A DNA stretch of 64,000 nucleotides from Paenibacillus sp. HB172176. GTDB taxonomy: Bacteria > Bacillota > Bacilli > Paenibacillales > Paenibacillaceae. The notes under the pieces are model-generated. The model was given only the letters and a program-made list of their open reading frames with translations, was not told the DNA's origin and made no database searches. Of this stretch, positions 1-8,812 are shown piece by piece. The position numbers were made by a program, and so were the translations under genes. Location: NCBI RefSeq assembly GCF_011947265.1, contig NZ_JAATHD010000004.1:124001-188000 (forward strand). The letters run 5' to 3'. Within the stretch, counting starts at the first letter, position 1, and every line of letters starts with the position of its first letter.

Positions 1-2
1 AG

Positions 3-1598
3 CTGCAGCTGTCCGCCATTACCATGACACGGGATCCCGATGTCCGGAGGCTTAATTATCTGCATCTTCTGGAAACGCCGTTCGACCGGATGCAACTGGT
101 TAACAGCATCCGGGACAAGCTGACGCTCTATGTTTCCGCCAGTAATTGGGATCACGAAATGGTGGTCTTCTCGACGGAAAACAGGACGGCCGTATCGGCG
201 GGAGAGCCGTTCGCCTATCCGTTCGATGCGAATCGTTTCTTGTCTCAGCAAGCCGGGACAAGCTGGAGCTATGTTATGCCCGAAGACCGAAACCAAATTT
301 CCGGCAATGATTTCGTCAGCTACGTCGGCGATACGTACACCCGATCCGGAGAAGCGGACGCCAGCAAAATCGCCGTGCAGATTCGGTTATCCGATAAAGA
401 CTTGATTGCGATGCTGGAGCAGTATAAATCGGGGGGCAAGGGGGAAGCTGTGTTGTATCATCCCGATTTCGCTCCGCTTACGCCCCGCTCGTCCGATCCC
501 TTATTCGTCGCGTCCTTGACCGAGCAGCTGCATAAGCTGTCCCTGGGTGCGAAAGGAACTTATAATTTGAACGTTGCCGGGAAGGATTTTCTTGTCAACT
601 ACGTCAAGTCCGAGCAGCTTGGCTGGTATGTTGTAGACAGCTTGCCCTTGAATGAGACGTTCGCGTCAATTGTTCGCAATCAACATATCTTCTTTCTCAC
701 CGTTGTGGTGATGCTTGTCATCTGTACGATCGCCGCGTACGTCCTGTACCGACAAATTCAAGTTCCGATCGGCGAGCTGCTGAGAGGGGTGCAAAGCATC
801 AAGAGAGGCGAGTACGGCAAACGTATCCGGTCGAAGCCCGCCAATGAGTTTCGATTGCTGAACTCGCGCTTCAACGAAATGACGGAACAGATTCAACAGC
901 TCATTGAACGAGTGTTCGCCGAGCAGATTCAAGCCCGCGAAGCGCTGCTGAAGCAATTGCAATCCCAGATCAATCCGCATTTCCTGTATAATTGCTTGTT
1001 CTTCATGAAGAACATGGCCAAAATGCGAAAATCGGACGCGGTCGAAGCCATGGCCCTCAATTTGGGCGAATATTTCCGCTATACGACACGCGTCGATCAA
1101 TCGGCGCCTCTGCGGGACGAGATCGAGCTTCTTCATAACTATTTGACGATTCAGCAGCTTCGCATGCCGCGCTTGCACTATAGGCTGGATATTCCGGATG
1201 ACATGCTGCCGGTCGTCATGCCCCGGCTTGTTATACAGCCTCTCGTGGAGAATGCCGTCAAGCATGGCCTGGAGCGGAAAGCAGCCGGCGGCGTTATTCG
1301 AATAAGCGGTTCTGTCGAAGGGGATTTCTTCCGTATCCAGGTTGAAGATGACGGCTATGGCATGACCGAAGAGAGCATGAGCGACATGCGAAGACGGCTC
1401 GCTTCGGCGGAAAGCCCGGAGCGGGGCTATGGATTATGGAATGTCCATCAGAGGCTGCAACACCGTTTTGGTTCAGGCTCCGGTCTTGACTTTGCTTCGT
1501 CCGAGCTTGGGGGGTTAACCGTTATTCTATCTTGGCGGCGAAGTGCTGCCGCGCTTCCGGGAGGGTTGGACAATGCTTCACATGTTGATCGTAGATGA
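3..1598 (+). CDS. YesM-type sensor histidine kinase (5' truncated by window)
   Basis: The reading frame is open to the window edge, so the true start lies upstream; the first in-frame ATG is at 24. Counting from that ATG, residues 1-215 are the extracellular sensor remnant and 221-243 a membrane segment. A HAMP linker covers about 245-298. The His_kinase domain carries the phosphoacceptor in NPHFLYN (His319), and an HATPase_c domain with N-box (QPLVENAVKHG) and glycine boxes (DDGYGM, YGLWNV) follows. The protein senses an unknown extracellular ligand and phosphorylates the response regulator encoded directly downstream. The two genes overlap by about 26 bp, so they are translated together. 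The adjacent sugar ABC importer suggests a carbohydrate signal, which is inference. Confidence 0.93.
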   Translation: MQLSAITMTRDPDVRRLNYLHLLETPFDRMQLVNSIRDKLTLYVSASNWDHEMVVFSTENRTAVSAGEPFAYPFDANRFLSQQAGTSWSYVMPEDRNQISGNDFVSYVGDTYTRSGEADASKIAVQIRLSDKDLIAMLEQYKSGGKGEAVLYHPDFAPLTPRSSDPLFVASLTEQLHKLSLGAKGTYNLNVAGKDFLVNYVKSEQLGWYVVDSLPLNETFASIVRNQHIFFLTVVVMLVICTIAAYVLYRQIQVPIGELLRGVQSIKRGEYGKRIRSKPANEFRLLNSRFNEMTEQIQQLIERVFAEQIQAREALLKQLQSQINPHFLYNCLFFMKNMAKMRKSDAVEAMALNLGEYFRYTTRVDQSAPLRDEIELLHNYLTIQQLRMPRLHYRLDIPDDMLPVVMPRLVIQPLVENAVKHGLERKAAGGVIRISGSVEGDFFRIQVEDDGYGMTEESMSDMRRRLASAESPERGYGLWNVHQRLQHRFGSGSGLDFASSELGGLTVILSWRRSAAALPGGLDNASHVDRR

Positions 1599-3192
1599 CG
1601 AGGTGTCCGTTGTCGAGACGTTGGCGCAATCGTATCCCTGGGAGGAGCTGGGCTTCGGGCATGTACAGACGGCATCATCCGGAGCAGAGGCGCTCTCCTA
1701 TATGGAGCAGCATGCGGTGGATGTCCTGATTACGGACATCAGAATGCCGGAGCTATCCGGGATCGAGCTGCTCGAGCGGGTCAGGCGGAGATGGCCGCGA
1801 ACGAAGGCTATCCTCTTGTCAGGTCATGCGGAATTCGAATATGCGCAGCAAGCGATGACCTTCCAGCCGATCCGTTATTTGCTCAAGCCCGTTAGCGACG
1901 AGGAGTTGCTGGCGGCTGTCAGCGAGGCAGCCGGTATTGTGCGTCGGCAGTGGCAAGAAGCAAGCTCCTTGGCCAAAGCCGAGCAGGTTATGCGGGAGCA
2001 TCTTCCCGCGTTGCGCCAGATGCTGCTTGGGGAGCTTCTCCTGGAGCGAATCTCAACGGGCGAATTTGTCGGCAAAGCGGAGGAGTACGGATTGAGCTTC
2101 CGCGAAGGAGAATCGTTTTACTTTTTCATGCTGTGCAAAGACGCTCCCTCCGAGCATTGGAACAGCTCTTCGTTGTTCGATTACGCCGTGGGCAACATCG
2201 CGGGGGAGGTGCTTGAACCGGCTTTCGAGCCGATATACGGGCGAAATCTGAGGGATGAGCTGGTCTTCGTGCTCCGGGCCAAGGATCCCGATCTCATCAA
2301 CTGGTCCAGCGACGCCTCCGTTCGCTATGCGGAGGAGCTGGTGCTCAAGCTGCAGGATTGCGTCACGCGGTATTTGAAGCAATCGGTTTCCGTCGTGCTG
2401 GGCGGAATCGGAACGTTCCCTGATGGCTTGCTGCGTCTTTATAAAAATTGCCAAACCGCTATTCGCCAAACCGTGCTTCGTGAAACCGGATATGTACTCC
2501 ATGCCTCCGGCTCGAATGCAACGCTGACCGAGGCTCTCAGTCTTACTTCGCTGTACGAGCCTCCGCAGTTTGCCCATCTGCTTCAAAGCGGAAGATGGCA
2601 AGAGGCGGAAGAAAAGCTGGAAACCTTGTTCGTCCAATACGAGGCCGACGGCAGCCTGCTCCCGGAGCATGCAACCGAAATTCACTTTTCAATCGTTGCG
2701 GCTTTGATCGCCGCCTGCCATCTGCATGGCGTCCGGTTTGCCGAGATGGCAGAGGAGGATTACGAAGCTCTTCTCTCATCCGGCCGGGCAAGTCAATTGC
2801 AGGGCATGAAGAACATTCTGATCACAGTACTGGGGAGAATCCGCGATGCCGTGAATCTCGAGAAGAAAGGAACGCGCAGCCGAGTCGTCTCGCAAGTTCG
2901 TCAATATATCGAGACCCATCTGGATCAGGATGTATCGCTGCAAAACCTGGCAGACCAGGTGTTCATGCATCCGGTCTATTTGTCCCAGCTGTACAAAGCG
3001 GAGACAGGAGAGGGAATCAGCGATTTCCTTCTGAGATGCCGCATGGAGAAATCCGTCTTTATGCTGAAAGAAGGGAAGGATAAAGTCCAGGATATTTCGC
3101 GGTCGATCGGCTACCAGAATACCTCTTATTTTATTAGGGTATTCAAGCAGTATTTCGGTCTGACGCCGCAGGAATATCGGGAAAGCCGATAA
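1573..3192 (+). CDS. YesN-type response regulator, AraC family
   Basis: This 539-residue protein has an N-terminal receiver domain (acidic pocket IVDDE, phosphoacceptor Asp55 in LITDIRMP, Lys in LLKPVS), a central region of about 300 residues and a C-terminal AraC helix-turn-helix pair (about 437-539) ending near GLTPQEYRESR. I chose the ATG at 1573 because GGGAGG lies 9 nt upstream and the protein then begins MLHMLIVDDE. A GTG at 1543 would add ten residues that do not belong to the receiver fold. It overlaps the kinase gene and is its cognate DNA-binding partner. The likely target is the promoter of the ABC importer that starts at 3475. Confidence 0.93.
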   Translation: MLHMLIVDDEVSVVETLAQSYPWEELGFGHVQTASSGAEALSYMEQHAVDVLITDIRMPELSGIELLERVRRRWPRTKAILLSGHAEFEYAQQAMTFQPIRYLLKPVSDEELLAAVSEAAGIVRRQWQEASSLAKAEQVMREHLPALRQMLLGELLLERISTGEFVGKAEEYGLSFREGESFYFFMLCKDAPSEHWNSSSLFDYAVGNIAGEVLEPAFEPIYGRNLRDELVFVLRAKDPDLINWSSDASVRYAEELVLKLQDCVTRYLKQSVSVVLGGIGTFPDGLLRLYKNCQTAIRQTVLRETGYVLHASGSNATLTEALSLTSLYEPPQFAHLLQSGRWQEAEEKLETLFVQYEADGSLLPEHATEIHFSIVAALIAACHLHGVRFAEMAEEDYEALLSSGRASQLQGMKNILITVLGRIRDAVNLEKKGTRSRVVSQVRQYIETHLDQDVSLQNLADQVFMHPVYLSQLYKAETGEGISDFLLRCRMEKSVFMLKEGKDKVQDISRSIGYQNTSYFIRVFKQYFGLTPQEYRESR

Positions 3193-3250
3193 CAAAACAG
3201 GCGGAGCGTCGTTCAAGGGTTGCGATGCCGATAAATGAAATGCTTGGAGG

Positions 3251-3284
3251 AAGCGGGCCTATGCGAATGCGCATAGGCCCGCTT
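3251..3284 (+). terminator. Perfect 15-bp hairpin between regulator and ABC operon
   Basis: Arms 3251-3265 and 3270-3284 are perfectly complementary with a 4-nt loop. No U-tract follows, so it may act as an mRNA stabiliser, a weak terminator or a protein-binding palindrome rather than a classical intrinsic terminator. Confidence 0.5.
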
Positions 3285-3398
3285 GGTCTTCGCCGGCGGC
3301 CAGTGTCGCGGTTGCGCCCCTGTCTGCTTTCTTCATCTGATTCGCCTCCGCAATCGTCAATAAAGTCGCCATTAGAGTAACGGAAGTTATCTTATGGC

Positions 3399-3420
3399 CG
3401 GAAGCGGTTGCAATTATAAT
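3399..3420 (+). promoter_or_regulatory. Candidate promoter -10 with cre-like element
   Basis: A perfect TATAAT lies at 3415-3420, 55 bp upstream of the permease start, but the -35 is poor (TTATGG at 3392). Immediately upstream, CGGAAGCGGTTGCA (3399-3412) resembles the CcpA cre consensus with two mismatches in its defined positions. That suggests catabolite repression of the importer operon. The cre call is tentative. Confidence 0.35.
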
Positions 3421-3474
3421 GAGGCTATCAACGAAATTTGCTATATGGAGCATTGGGAGAGGATGTGAAGATTA

Positions 3475-4437
3475 ATGTCGGATAACCGGGCGTTGTCCGC
3501 CGAGATCCGGGTGATACCAACCGAGAGGCGGGAAGGCGGAACCCTCAAGCATTTCCGCAGGTATTGGGATCTGTATCTGATTCTGCTGCCCGGCCTTCTG
3601 CACCTGATATTGTTTCGTTATGTGCCGTTGTGGGGGATTCTTATCGCCTTTCAGGATTATTCTCCATTCGCCGGCATGAAAGGGAGCGACTGGGTCGGGC
3701 TGAAGCATTTCAATGCGATGTTCCATGACGCCGAGTTTGCCAAGCTGCTTAAGAATACATTTCTGATCAGCATCTACAAGATTGTATGGGGATTCCCGGG
3801 CCCGATTCTGCTGGCGCTCATGCTCAACGAGGTGCGCCGGACCTTGTTCAAGCGCTGGTTCCAGACGCTCGTCTACCTGCCCCATTTCTTGTCCTGGATC
3901 ATTATCGGAGGCATATTGTTTAATCTGCTGTCGCCGTCAACCGGTGTGATCAACGATGTGCTGAAGGCGTTCGGCATGGAGCCGATCCTGTTCCTGGCCA
4001 GTCCCGAATGGTTTCGAACGATTCTCGTCGCCAGCGACCTGTGGAAGGAAATCGGCTGGGGCACGATCATCTATCTGGCGGCCTTGTCGAGCGTCGATCC
4101 GCAGCTGTACGAGGCGGCGATTATGGATGGCGCGAACAAATGGAAGCAGACGATCTACATTACGCTGCCGTCGATTATGGGCACGATCGTCATTTTGTTT
4201 CTTCTCCGACTCGGCAATATTCTGGAGGTCGGCTTCGAACAAATTTTCGTGTTGTACAATCCGCTTGTCTACGATGTAGCCGATGTGTTCGAAACGTATA
4301 TTTACCGGGAAGGAATAACGAGGGGCAATTTCAGCTATACGACGGCAATCGGCTTGTTTCAGAATGTCGTGGGGCTTCTTCTGGTCGTTCTTGCGAATCA
4401 GGCTTCCAAGAAGGCGGGACAAGACGGAATATGGTAG
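3475..4437 (+). CDS. Sugar ABC transporter permease, LplB/UgpA type
   Basis: This 320-residue integral membrane protein has about six hydrophobic segments. The first follows a basic N-terminus near residue 35 (LYLILLPGLLHLILF), and the cytoplasmic EAA loop reads EAAIMDGANKWKQTIYITLP, where the shared ATPase docks. It matches the CUT1 permeases that sit next to YtcP-type permeases and large lipoprotein receptors in Bacillota. It should form the translocation pore with the product of the next gene, 12 nt downstream. No ATPase gene is nearby. In Bacillus such importers use the shared MsmX-type ATPase, so the same is inferred here. GGGAGAGG precedes the ATG. Confidence 0.93.
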   Translation: MSDNRALSAEIRVIPTERREGGTLKHFRRYWDLYLILLPGLLHLILFRYVPLWGILIAFQDYSPFAGMKGSDWVGLKHFNAMFHDAEFAKLLKNTFLISIYKIVWGFPGPILLALMLNEVRRTLFKRWFQTLVYLPHFLSWIIIGGILFNLLSPSTGVINDVLKAFGMEPILFLASPEWFRTILVASDLWKEIGWGTIIYLAALSSVDPQLYEAAIMDGANKWKQTIYITLPSIMGTIVILFLLRLGNILEVGFEQIFVLYNPLVYDVADVFETYIYREGITRGNFSYTTAIGLFQNVVGLLLVVLANQASKKAGQDGIW

Positions 4438-4449
4438 GAGGTGAGACAA

Positions 4450-5322
4450 ATGCGAATCAGTCGCGGCGAGCGATTGTTCGTCGGATTCAATTATGCGGCT
4501 CTAACGTTGCTCGGACTTCTATGCATCGCGCCGTTCATTAATATCTTCGCCCAGTCGCTGAGCGGGCATTATGCCATTGTCTCCGGGCAGGTCGGCATGC
4601 TGCCGGTCGATCCGACCCTGCAGGCTTATGACAAGGTGTTTCAGGACAAAACATTTCTGATGTCGATGGGAATCAGCATCATGAGGACGGGGGTTGGCGT
4701 GGCGTTGTCGGTGCTGCTCACAGTGCTGATGGCGTATCCGCTCTCCAAGCCTTATATTAAGGGGCGCAGCGTGATCATGTTTCTACTGGTATTCTCGATG
4801 CTGTTCGGCAGCGGCATGATTCCGAACTATCTGCTCAATAAGAGTCTGGGGCTGCTCGATACGTTCTGGGTAATGGTTATCCCGACGTTGATCGCCGGCT
4901 TCCATGTCATTATTGTCAGAAGCTTCTTTCAGAATGTGCCGGGCGAGCTGGAGGAATCGGCCCGCATCGACGGCTGCGGCAATCTAGGCATTCTGTTTCG
5001 AATCGTATTTCCGCTGTCGATGCCGGTGATCGCGACGATTGCGCTGTTCAAAGCGGTCGTTCACTGGAACGCGTTCTTCGATGCGGTATTGTATATCAAC
5101 AATCAGGATTTGATGCCGCTCCAAGTCTATCTGCGCAATCTGATCATGATGAACGCCTCCATGATCAACACGGGCGATATTCGAATGGACGAAGAATTAA
5201 TCGCCAACGAATCGCTGAAGGCGGCGGCCTTGTTCACCTCGATGATTCCGATCTTAATCGTATATCCGTTCTTGCAGAAATATTTTGTGAAGGGGATGCT
5301 GATCGGGTCAGTGAAGGGCTAA
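4450..5322 (+). CDS. Sugar ABC transporter permease, YtcP/UgpE type
   Basis: This 290-residue membrane protein is the second CUT1 permease subunit. It shows about six transmembrane segments and an EAA loop with EESARIDGCGNLGILFRIVFPLS. It ends in the characteristic FVKGMLIGSVKG, as in the second importer of this window. The ATG at 4450 is favoured because GGAGGTGA stands 6 nt upstream; an in-frame GTG at 4441 lies inside that ribosome binding site. It is flanked by its partner permease and the lipoprotein receptor gene with short gaps, forming one operon. Confidence 0.93.
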   Translation: MRISRGERLFVGFNYAALTLLGLLCIAPFINIFAQSLSGHYAIVSGQVGMLPVDPTLQAYDKVFQDKTFLMSMGISIMRTGVGVALSVLLTVLMAYPLSKPYIKGRSVIMFLLVFSMLFGSGMIPNYLLNKSLGLLDTFWVMVIPTLIAGFHVIIVRSFFQNVPGELEESARIDGCGNLGILFRIVFPLSMPVIATIALFKAVVHWNAFFDAVLYINNQDLMPLQVYLRNLIMMNASMINTGDIRMDEELIANESLKAAALFTSMIPILIVYPFLQKYFVKGMLIGSVKG

Positions 5323-5345
5323 ACTAAAAAAGGGAGATGGTCTGC

Positions 5346-6884
5346 ATGTGGAAACAACGCAAGGGAAAAAGGATTCTGATCGCTTCAGCGGCGCTCATTC
5401 TGACCGCTGCGGCGGCGACAGGATGCTCCGGGGGCAAGAAGGACGGCAATGACGGCAGCGCTGCCAATGTAAAGATTCAGGTGGTCAAGCCGGCTCAAGC
5501 CAGCTCGGTGAAATATCCGGACGGGATGGACGACAACACTAATCCGTATTCCGATTATATTCGCAGCAGCACCGGTCTGGATATAGAGATTACCGCTTAT
5601 CCGTCGGAAGGCAGCGCATATGTAGACAAGCTGAACGTGCTGCTTGCCTCAAGCGATCTGCCGGATATGATGGTGGTGCCGAAAGCGGAGCAATTCATCT
5701 CCTTCTTGAACCAGAAGGCGTTGAAGCCGCTGAATGAAGCGATCGACAAGTACGGCTCAGATCTAATGAAGCAAATTCCGCAAGAAGCTTGGGACGGCGT
5801 CACGATTGACGGCAAAATCTATGCGGTGCCAAGACTGGGGGATACCGAGGCGACGCAGCTGATGTACGTGCGCAAGGACTGGCTGGACAATCTGGGTCTC
5901 CAGGCGCCGAAGACGCTGGAGGACTATGCGGCTGTCGCGAAGGCGTTCGCCGAAGCGGATCCCGACGGAAACGGCAAAGCCGACACGGTCGGCTTGCTGG
6001 CAGGCGAAAATCTGGACCGTCTGGGCCCGTTCCTCGGCGCGTTCGGCGTACAGCAAGGCATATGGATGGAACGGAACGGCGAGCTCGTCAATGGCAGTAT
6101 TTTGCCCGAAATGAAGCAGGCGTTGACGTATCTGAACGGACTCTACAAGGATAAAGTGCTGGATCAGGAATGGGCGCTCAACAAACAAACCACGATCAAC
6201 GAGAAGATAGGCGGCGGCAAGGCGGGATTATTCTCCGCAAGATGGCAGGATACCCGCACGCCGATTCTGGCCAACAAGAAGAGCGATCCGAAGGCGGATT
6301 GGATTCCGATCGGCTATCCGACAGGTCCCGAAGGCAAATCCGGCATAGCGCTCGGCAATAAAATATCGCAATACATGGTCGTGCCGGCCACTTCCTCGGA
6401 GGCGGAGGCGGAGGCCGTAGTGAAAATGCTTAATTTCATCGTTGGCGAAGGCTTCAGCAGTATCAAGAACGGCTTCGAGAATGAAGTATGGACGAAGAAG
6501 GACGGCAAGGTCGTCATTGACGAGGAGCAAAACAATCTCCATCTGTACCGTCTGGGGCTTGCGTTCGCCCAGCCGGGCGATCCGAATCTGAAGCTTGGCA
6601 GACTGCAAGCGATCGACGACGGAGATCCTCAGTTCAAATTGGTGGAAAATATTAATACGATCTTGAAGAACGGCATCCCGGATCTCTACACGGGACTTCC
6701 GACGGACGGGATGGGCGAGTACGGCGCCAAGCTGTCCAGCCTGGAGAACGAAACGTTCACGAAGATGATCATGGGCGTCATTCCGCTGGACGACTTCGAT
6801 AAGTTCGTCGCGCAATGGAAGAAGGACGGCGGCGACGAAATTACGCAAGAGGTGAACGAGTGGTATAAAAACAAGAACAAATAA
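5346..6884 (+). CDS. Extracellular sugar-binding lipoprotein of ABC importer
   Basis: This 512-residue solute-binding protein has a basic N-terminus, a hydrophobic stretch and a lipobox ending at Cys27 (AATGC), so it is anchored to the outer face of the membrane. The rest is a bilobal family 1 type receptor (DLPDMMVVP, YVRKDWLDNLGLQAPKTLEDY) like those paired with LplB/YtcP permeases. The ATG at 5346 is preferred because AGGGAG sits 9 nt before it, whereas an ATG at 5337 overlaps the ribosome binding site. A strong terminator follows, closing the three-gene operon. The ligand is probably an oligosaccharide; it cannot be named from sequence. Confidence 0.92.
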   Translation: MWKQRKGKRILIASAALILTAAAATGCSGGKKDGNDGSAANVKIQVVKPAQASSVKYPDGMDDNTNPYSDYIRSSTGLDIEITAYPSEGSAYVDKLNVLLASSDLPDMMVVPKAEQFISFLNQKALKPLNEAIDKYGSDLMKQIPQEAWDGVTIDGKIYAVPRLGDTEATQLMYVRKDWLDNLGLQAPKTLEDYAAVAKAFAEADPDGNGKADTVGLLAGENLDRLGPFLGAFGVQQGIWMERNGELVNGSILPEMKQALTYLNGLYKDKVLDQEWALNKQTTINEKIGGGKAGLFSARWQDTRTPILANKKSDPKADWIPIGYPTGPEGKSGIALGNKISQYMVVPATSSEAEAEAVVKMLNFIVGEGFSSIKNGFENEVWTKKDGKVVIDEEQNNLHLYRLGLAFAQPGDPNLKLGRLQAIDDGDPQFKLVENINTILKNGIPDLYTGLPTDGMGEYGAKLSSLENETFTKMIMGVIPLDDFDKFVAQWKKDGGDEITQEVNEWYKNKNK

Positions 6885-6895
6885 AGTACAATCAA

Positions 6896-6934
6896 AAGAA
6901 ATGGTATTCTCGCTCTCCGGGGATACCATTTCTT
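6896..6934 (+). terminator. Rho-independent terminator after ABC operon
   Basis: A perfect 12-bp stem (6896-6907 with 6923-6934) runs into a T-rich tract, directly behind the lipoprotein gene. Confidence 0.85.
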
Positions 6935-6973
6935 CTATCTTGAAGCGATTGCATGCGGGAGGAGAATACGGCT

Positions 6974-8809
6974 ATGAGAAATCCGGCACATTGGATCAAG
7001 CGTAGGCTGCAGAGCTCCATACAATTTCGATTAACGTTCTCGATCCTGCTTATCCTGCTGCCGCTTGTTGCCGCCAGTCTCTACGGACTCTATCAATCGC
7101 AGCAAATATTGAAGAGGCAGATTGGCGAGCGGACCGGCAATGCGATGGAATCGACGATGGCCTATATCGAAATGACGCTCAGCGGCATTCAGGAAATATC
7201 GGCATTAATATCATCCGACATCAACTTGAACGATACACTGCAGCAGGCGAATGAAGGGATCGATCCCGCTCTCATATTGGAGTTCCAGCGGATGAGCCAG
7301 CATCTGCTGGCGGTCACGACCACCAGCCCGGCGATTGCCCAGGCTTCGATCCTGCATGTTCGTTCCGGTCTGATGGTCTCGTCGAGGTACGGACCGAAGC
7401 ATGTGCCGGAGCTTGCCGGAGTTCTGTGGTACGATCAAGCGCAGAGCTCCGGGGGAAGACCGATGTGGGTCATACCGGACGAAGCGGATCCTCCCATCGT
7501 TCCCGAGCTGCAGCAGGCCGTATCGCTGAACGGGATTACGCTTATGCGCCTGATGGACCTCGGCAACCCTCAGAGACAAGGCGATGTGCTGATGCTGACA
7601 GTAGACAGGGAGGCGCTTCTGAAGCTGATTGGCGACCTGGCGCCTTCGCCGCGCGGCGATGTGTATTTGCTGGATGAGCAAGGACGGGTGGTCGTTGGAA
7701 CAGGGGAGCCGGGTGAGTCGGATGAGCCTGATGAGTCGGATGAGACTTTGGCCAGCCTGCCCGCGTCGGACGCCTTCACGGTGTTGTCGGAGAGCTCCGG
7801 CGAGCGATTGCTGGGGATGCGGGTAAGCTCGCCGCTTACGAGCTTCTCGCTTGTGCTCGTGCAGCCGGAGCGGGATCTCTTCGTCGAATTGCATAAGCAG
7901 CAGCTGTATATGGCGATGATCATCCTTCTGAGCTTCGTGCTGGCGGTATGGATCGCCTGGGTCGTCTATCGCGGCATATCCGCGCCGGTCAATTATCTGG
8001 CTTCGGGGATGAAGCGATTGCGCCGAGGCATGCTCGATACCAAACTCGATGTCGTGCGGCATGACGAGCTGGGCTATTTGATCGAAAGCTTCAATCAGCT
8101 CGTGACCGAGCAGCGGCATCTCATTCACGATAATTACGAGCAGCAGCTGCGGCGATCTAAGACGGAGCTGAAGCTGCTGCAATCGCAGATTAACCCTCAT
8201 TTCTTGTACAATACGCTCGATTCGATCTATTGGTCGGCCAAGGATCACGGGGCGGAGGATCTGAGCGAGATGGTGCTGAACCTGTCCCGTTTCCTGCGGC
8301 TTAACTTAAGCAAAGGCAGGGAGACCTTCACGCTGGACGAGACCCTCGAGCATCTCAACTATTATTTGCTGATTCAGCAGTCGAGATTTGCCGGCAGGCT
8401 GAATGTGCGATTCCAAATCGACGAGGCCTGCGGCTCTATCCCGATTCTGAAGCTGATCATACAGCCTCTTGTCGAGAACGCGATCGTGCACGGCCTCGAG
8501 GAGACGATCAGCCGCATGGAGCTCACCTTGTCGGCTTCGATGGTCGGGGGGAGCTTGCTGCTTCGCGTGCATGACAACGGAGCCGGCATGACGCCCGAAC
8601 GCCATGCCTATATCCGGAGCAGGCTTGACGAAGCGGAGAAAGCTTTTTTCCAAGATGGGGATATGCCGAGCGACTTGTTCGGATTGCGCAACGTGAAAGC
8701 TCGTCTATCGATGTATTACGGGCCGGAAGCCCGCTTGCTGCTGGAGAGCGGAGAGGACGGCACAACGGTCAGTTTGTTGATTCCGCAGCCGGAGAAGGAA
8801 GGAGCCTGA
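6974..8809 (+). CDS. YesM-type sensor histidine kinase
   Basis: This 611-residue membrane kinase has a transmembrane segment near residues 19-40, an extracellular sensor domain to about 290, a second membrane segment (MAMIILLSFVLAVWIAWVVY) and a HAMP linker. The His_kinase domain contains NPHFLYN, and the HATPase_c domain contains QPLVENAIVHG, DNGAGM and FGLRNV. GGGAGGAG 10 nt upstream selects the ATG at 6974; an ATG at 6953 precedes that site. The extracellular part contains an acidic repeat-coded stretch (7715-7744). The stop codon is 3 nt before its response regulator gene. Lying between importer and oxidoreductase genes, it probably senses a sugar or an importer receptor. Confidence 0.93.
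   Translation: MRNPAHWIKRRLQSSIQFRLTFSILLILLPLVAASLYGLYQSQQILKRQIGERTGNAMESTMAYIEMTLSGIQEISALISSDINLNDTLQQANEGIDPALILEFQRMSQHLLAVTTTSPAIAQASILHVRSGLMVSSRYGPKHVPELAGVLWYDQAQSSGGRPMWVIPDEADPPIVPELQQAVSLNGITLMRLMDLGNPQRQGDVLMLTVDREALLKLIGDLAPSPRGDVYLLDEQGRVVVGTGEPGESDEPDESDETLASLPASDAFTVLSESSGERLLGMRVSSPLTSFSLVLVQPERDLFVELHKQQLYMAMIILLSFVLAVWIAWVVYRGISAPVNYLASGMKRLRRGMLDTKLDVVRHDELGYLIESFNQLVTEQRHLIHDNYEQQLRRSKTELKLLQSQINPHFLYNTLDSIYWSAKDHGAEDLSEMVLNLSRFLRLNLSKGRETFTLDETLEHLNYYLLIQQSRFAGRLNVRFQIDEACGSIPILKLIIQPLVENAIVHGLEETISRMELTLSASMVGGSLLLRVHDNGAGMTPERHAYIRSRLDEAEKAFFQDGDMPSDLFGLRNVKARLSMYYGPEARLLLESGEDGTTVSLLIPQPEKEGA
7715..7744 (+). repeat. In-frame repeat coding acidic Glu-Ser-Asp-Glu units
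   Basis: The 12-mer GAGTCGGATGAG occurs at 7715-7726 and again at 7733-7744, separated by six bases, inside the sensor domain of the kinase. It encodes ESDEPDESDE. Slippage or recombination would change length in multiples of three. Confidence 0.7.
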
Positions 8810-8812
8810 GCC

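Noticed and set aside
3259..3453. A 64-codon reverse frame in the gap before the first importer
   Set aside because: No ribosome binding site or similarity, and it runs through the perfect hairpin at 3251-3284 and the candidate promoter.
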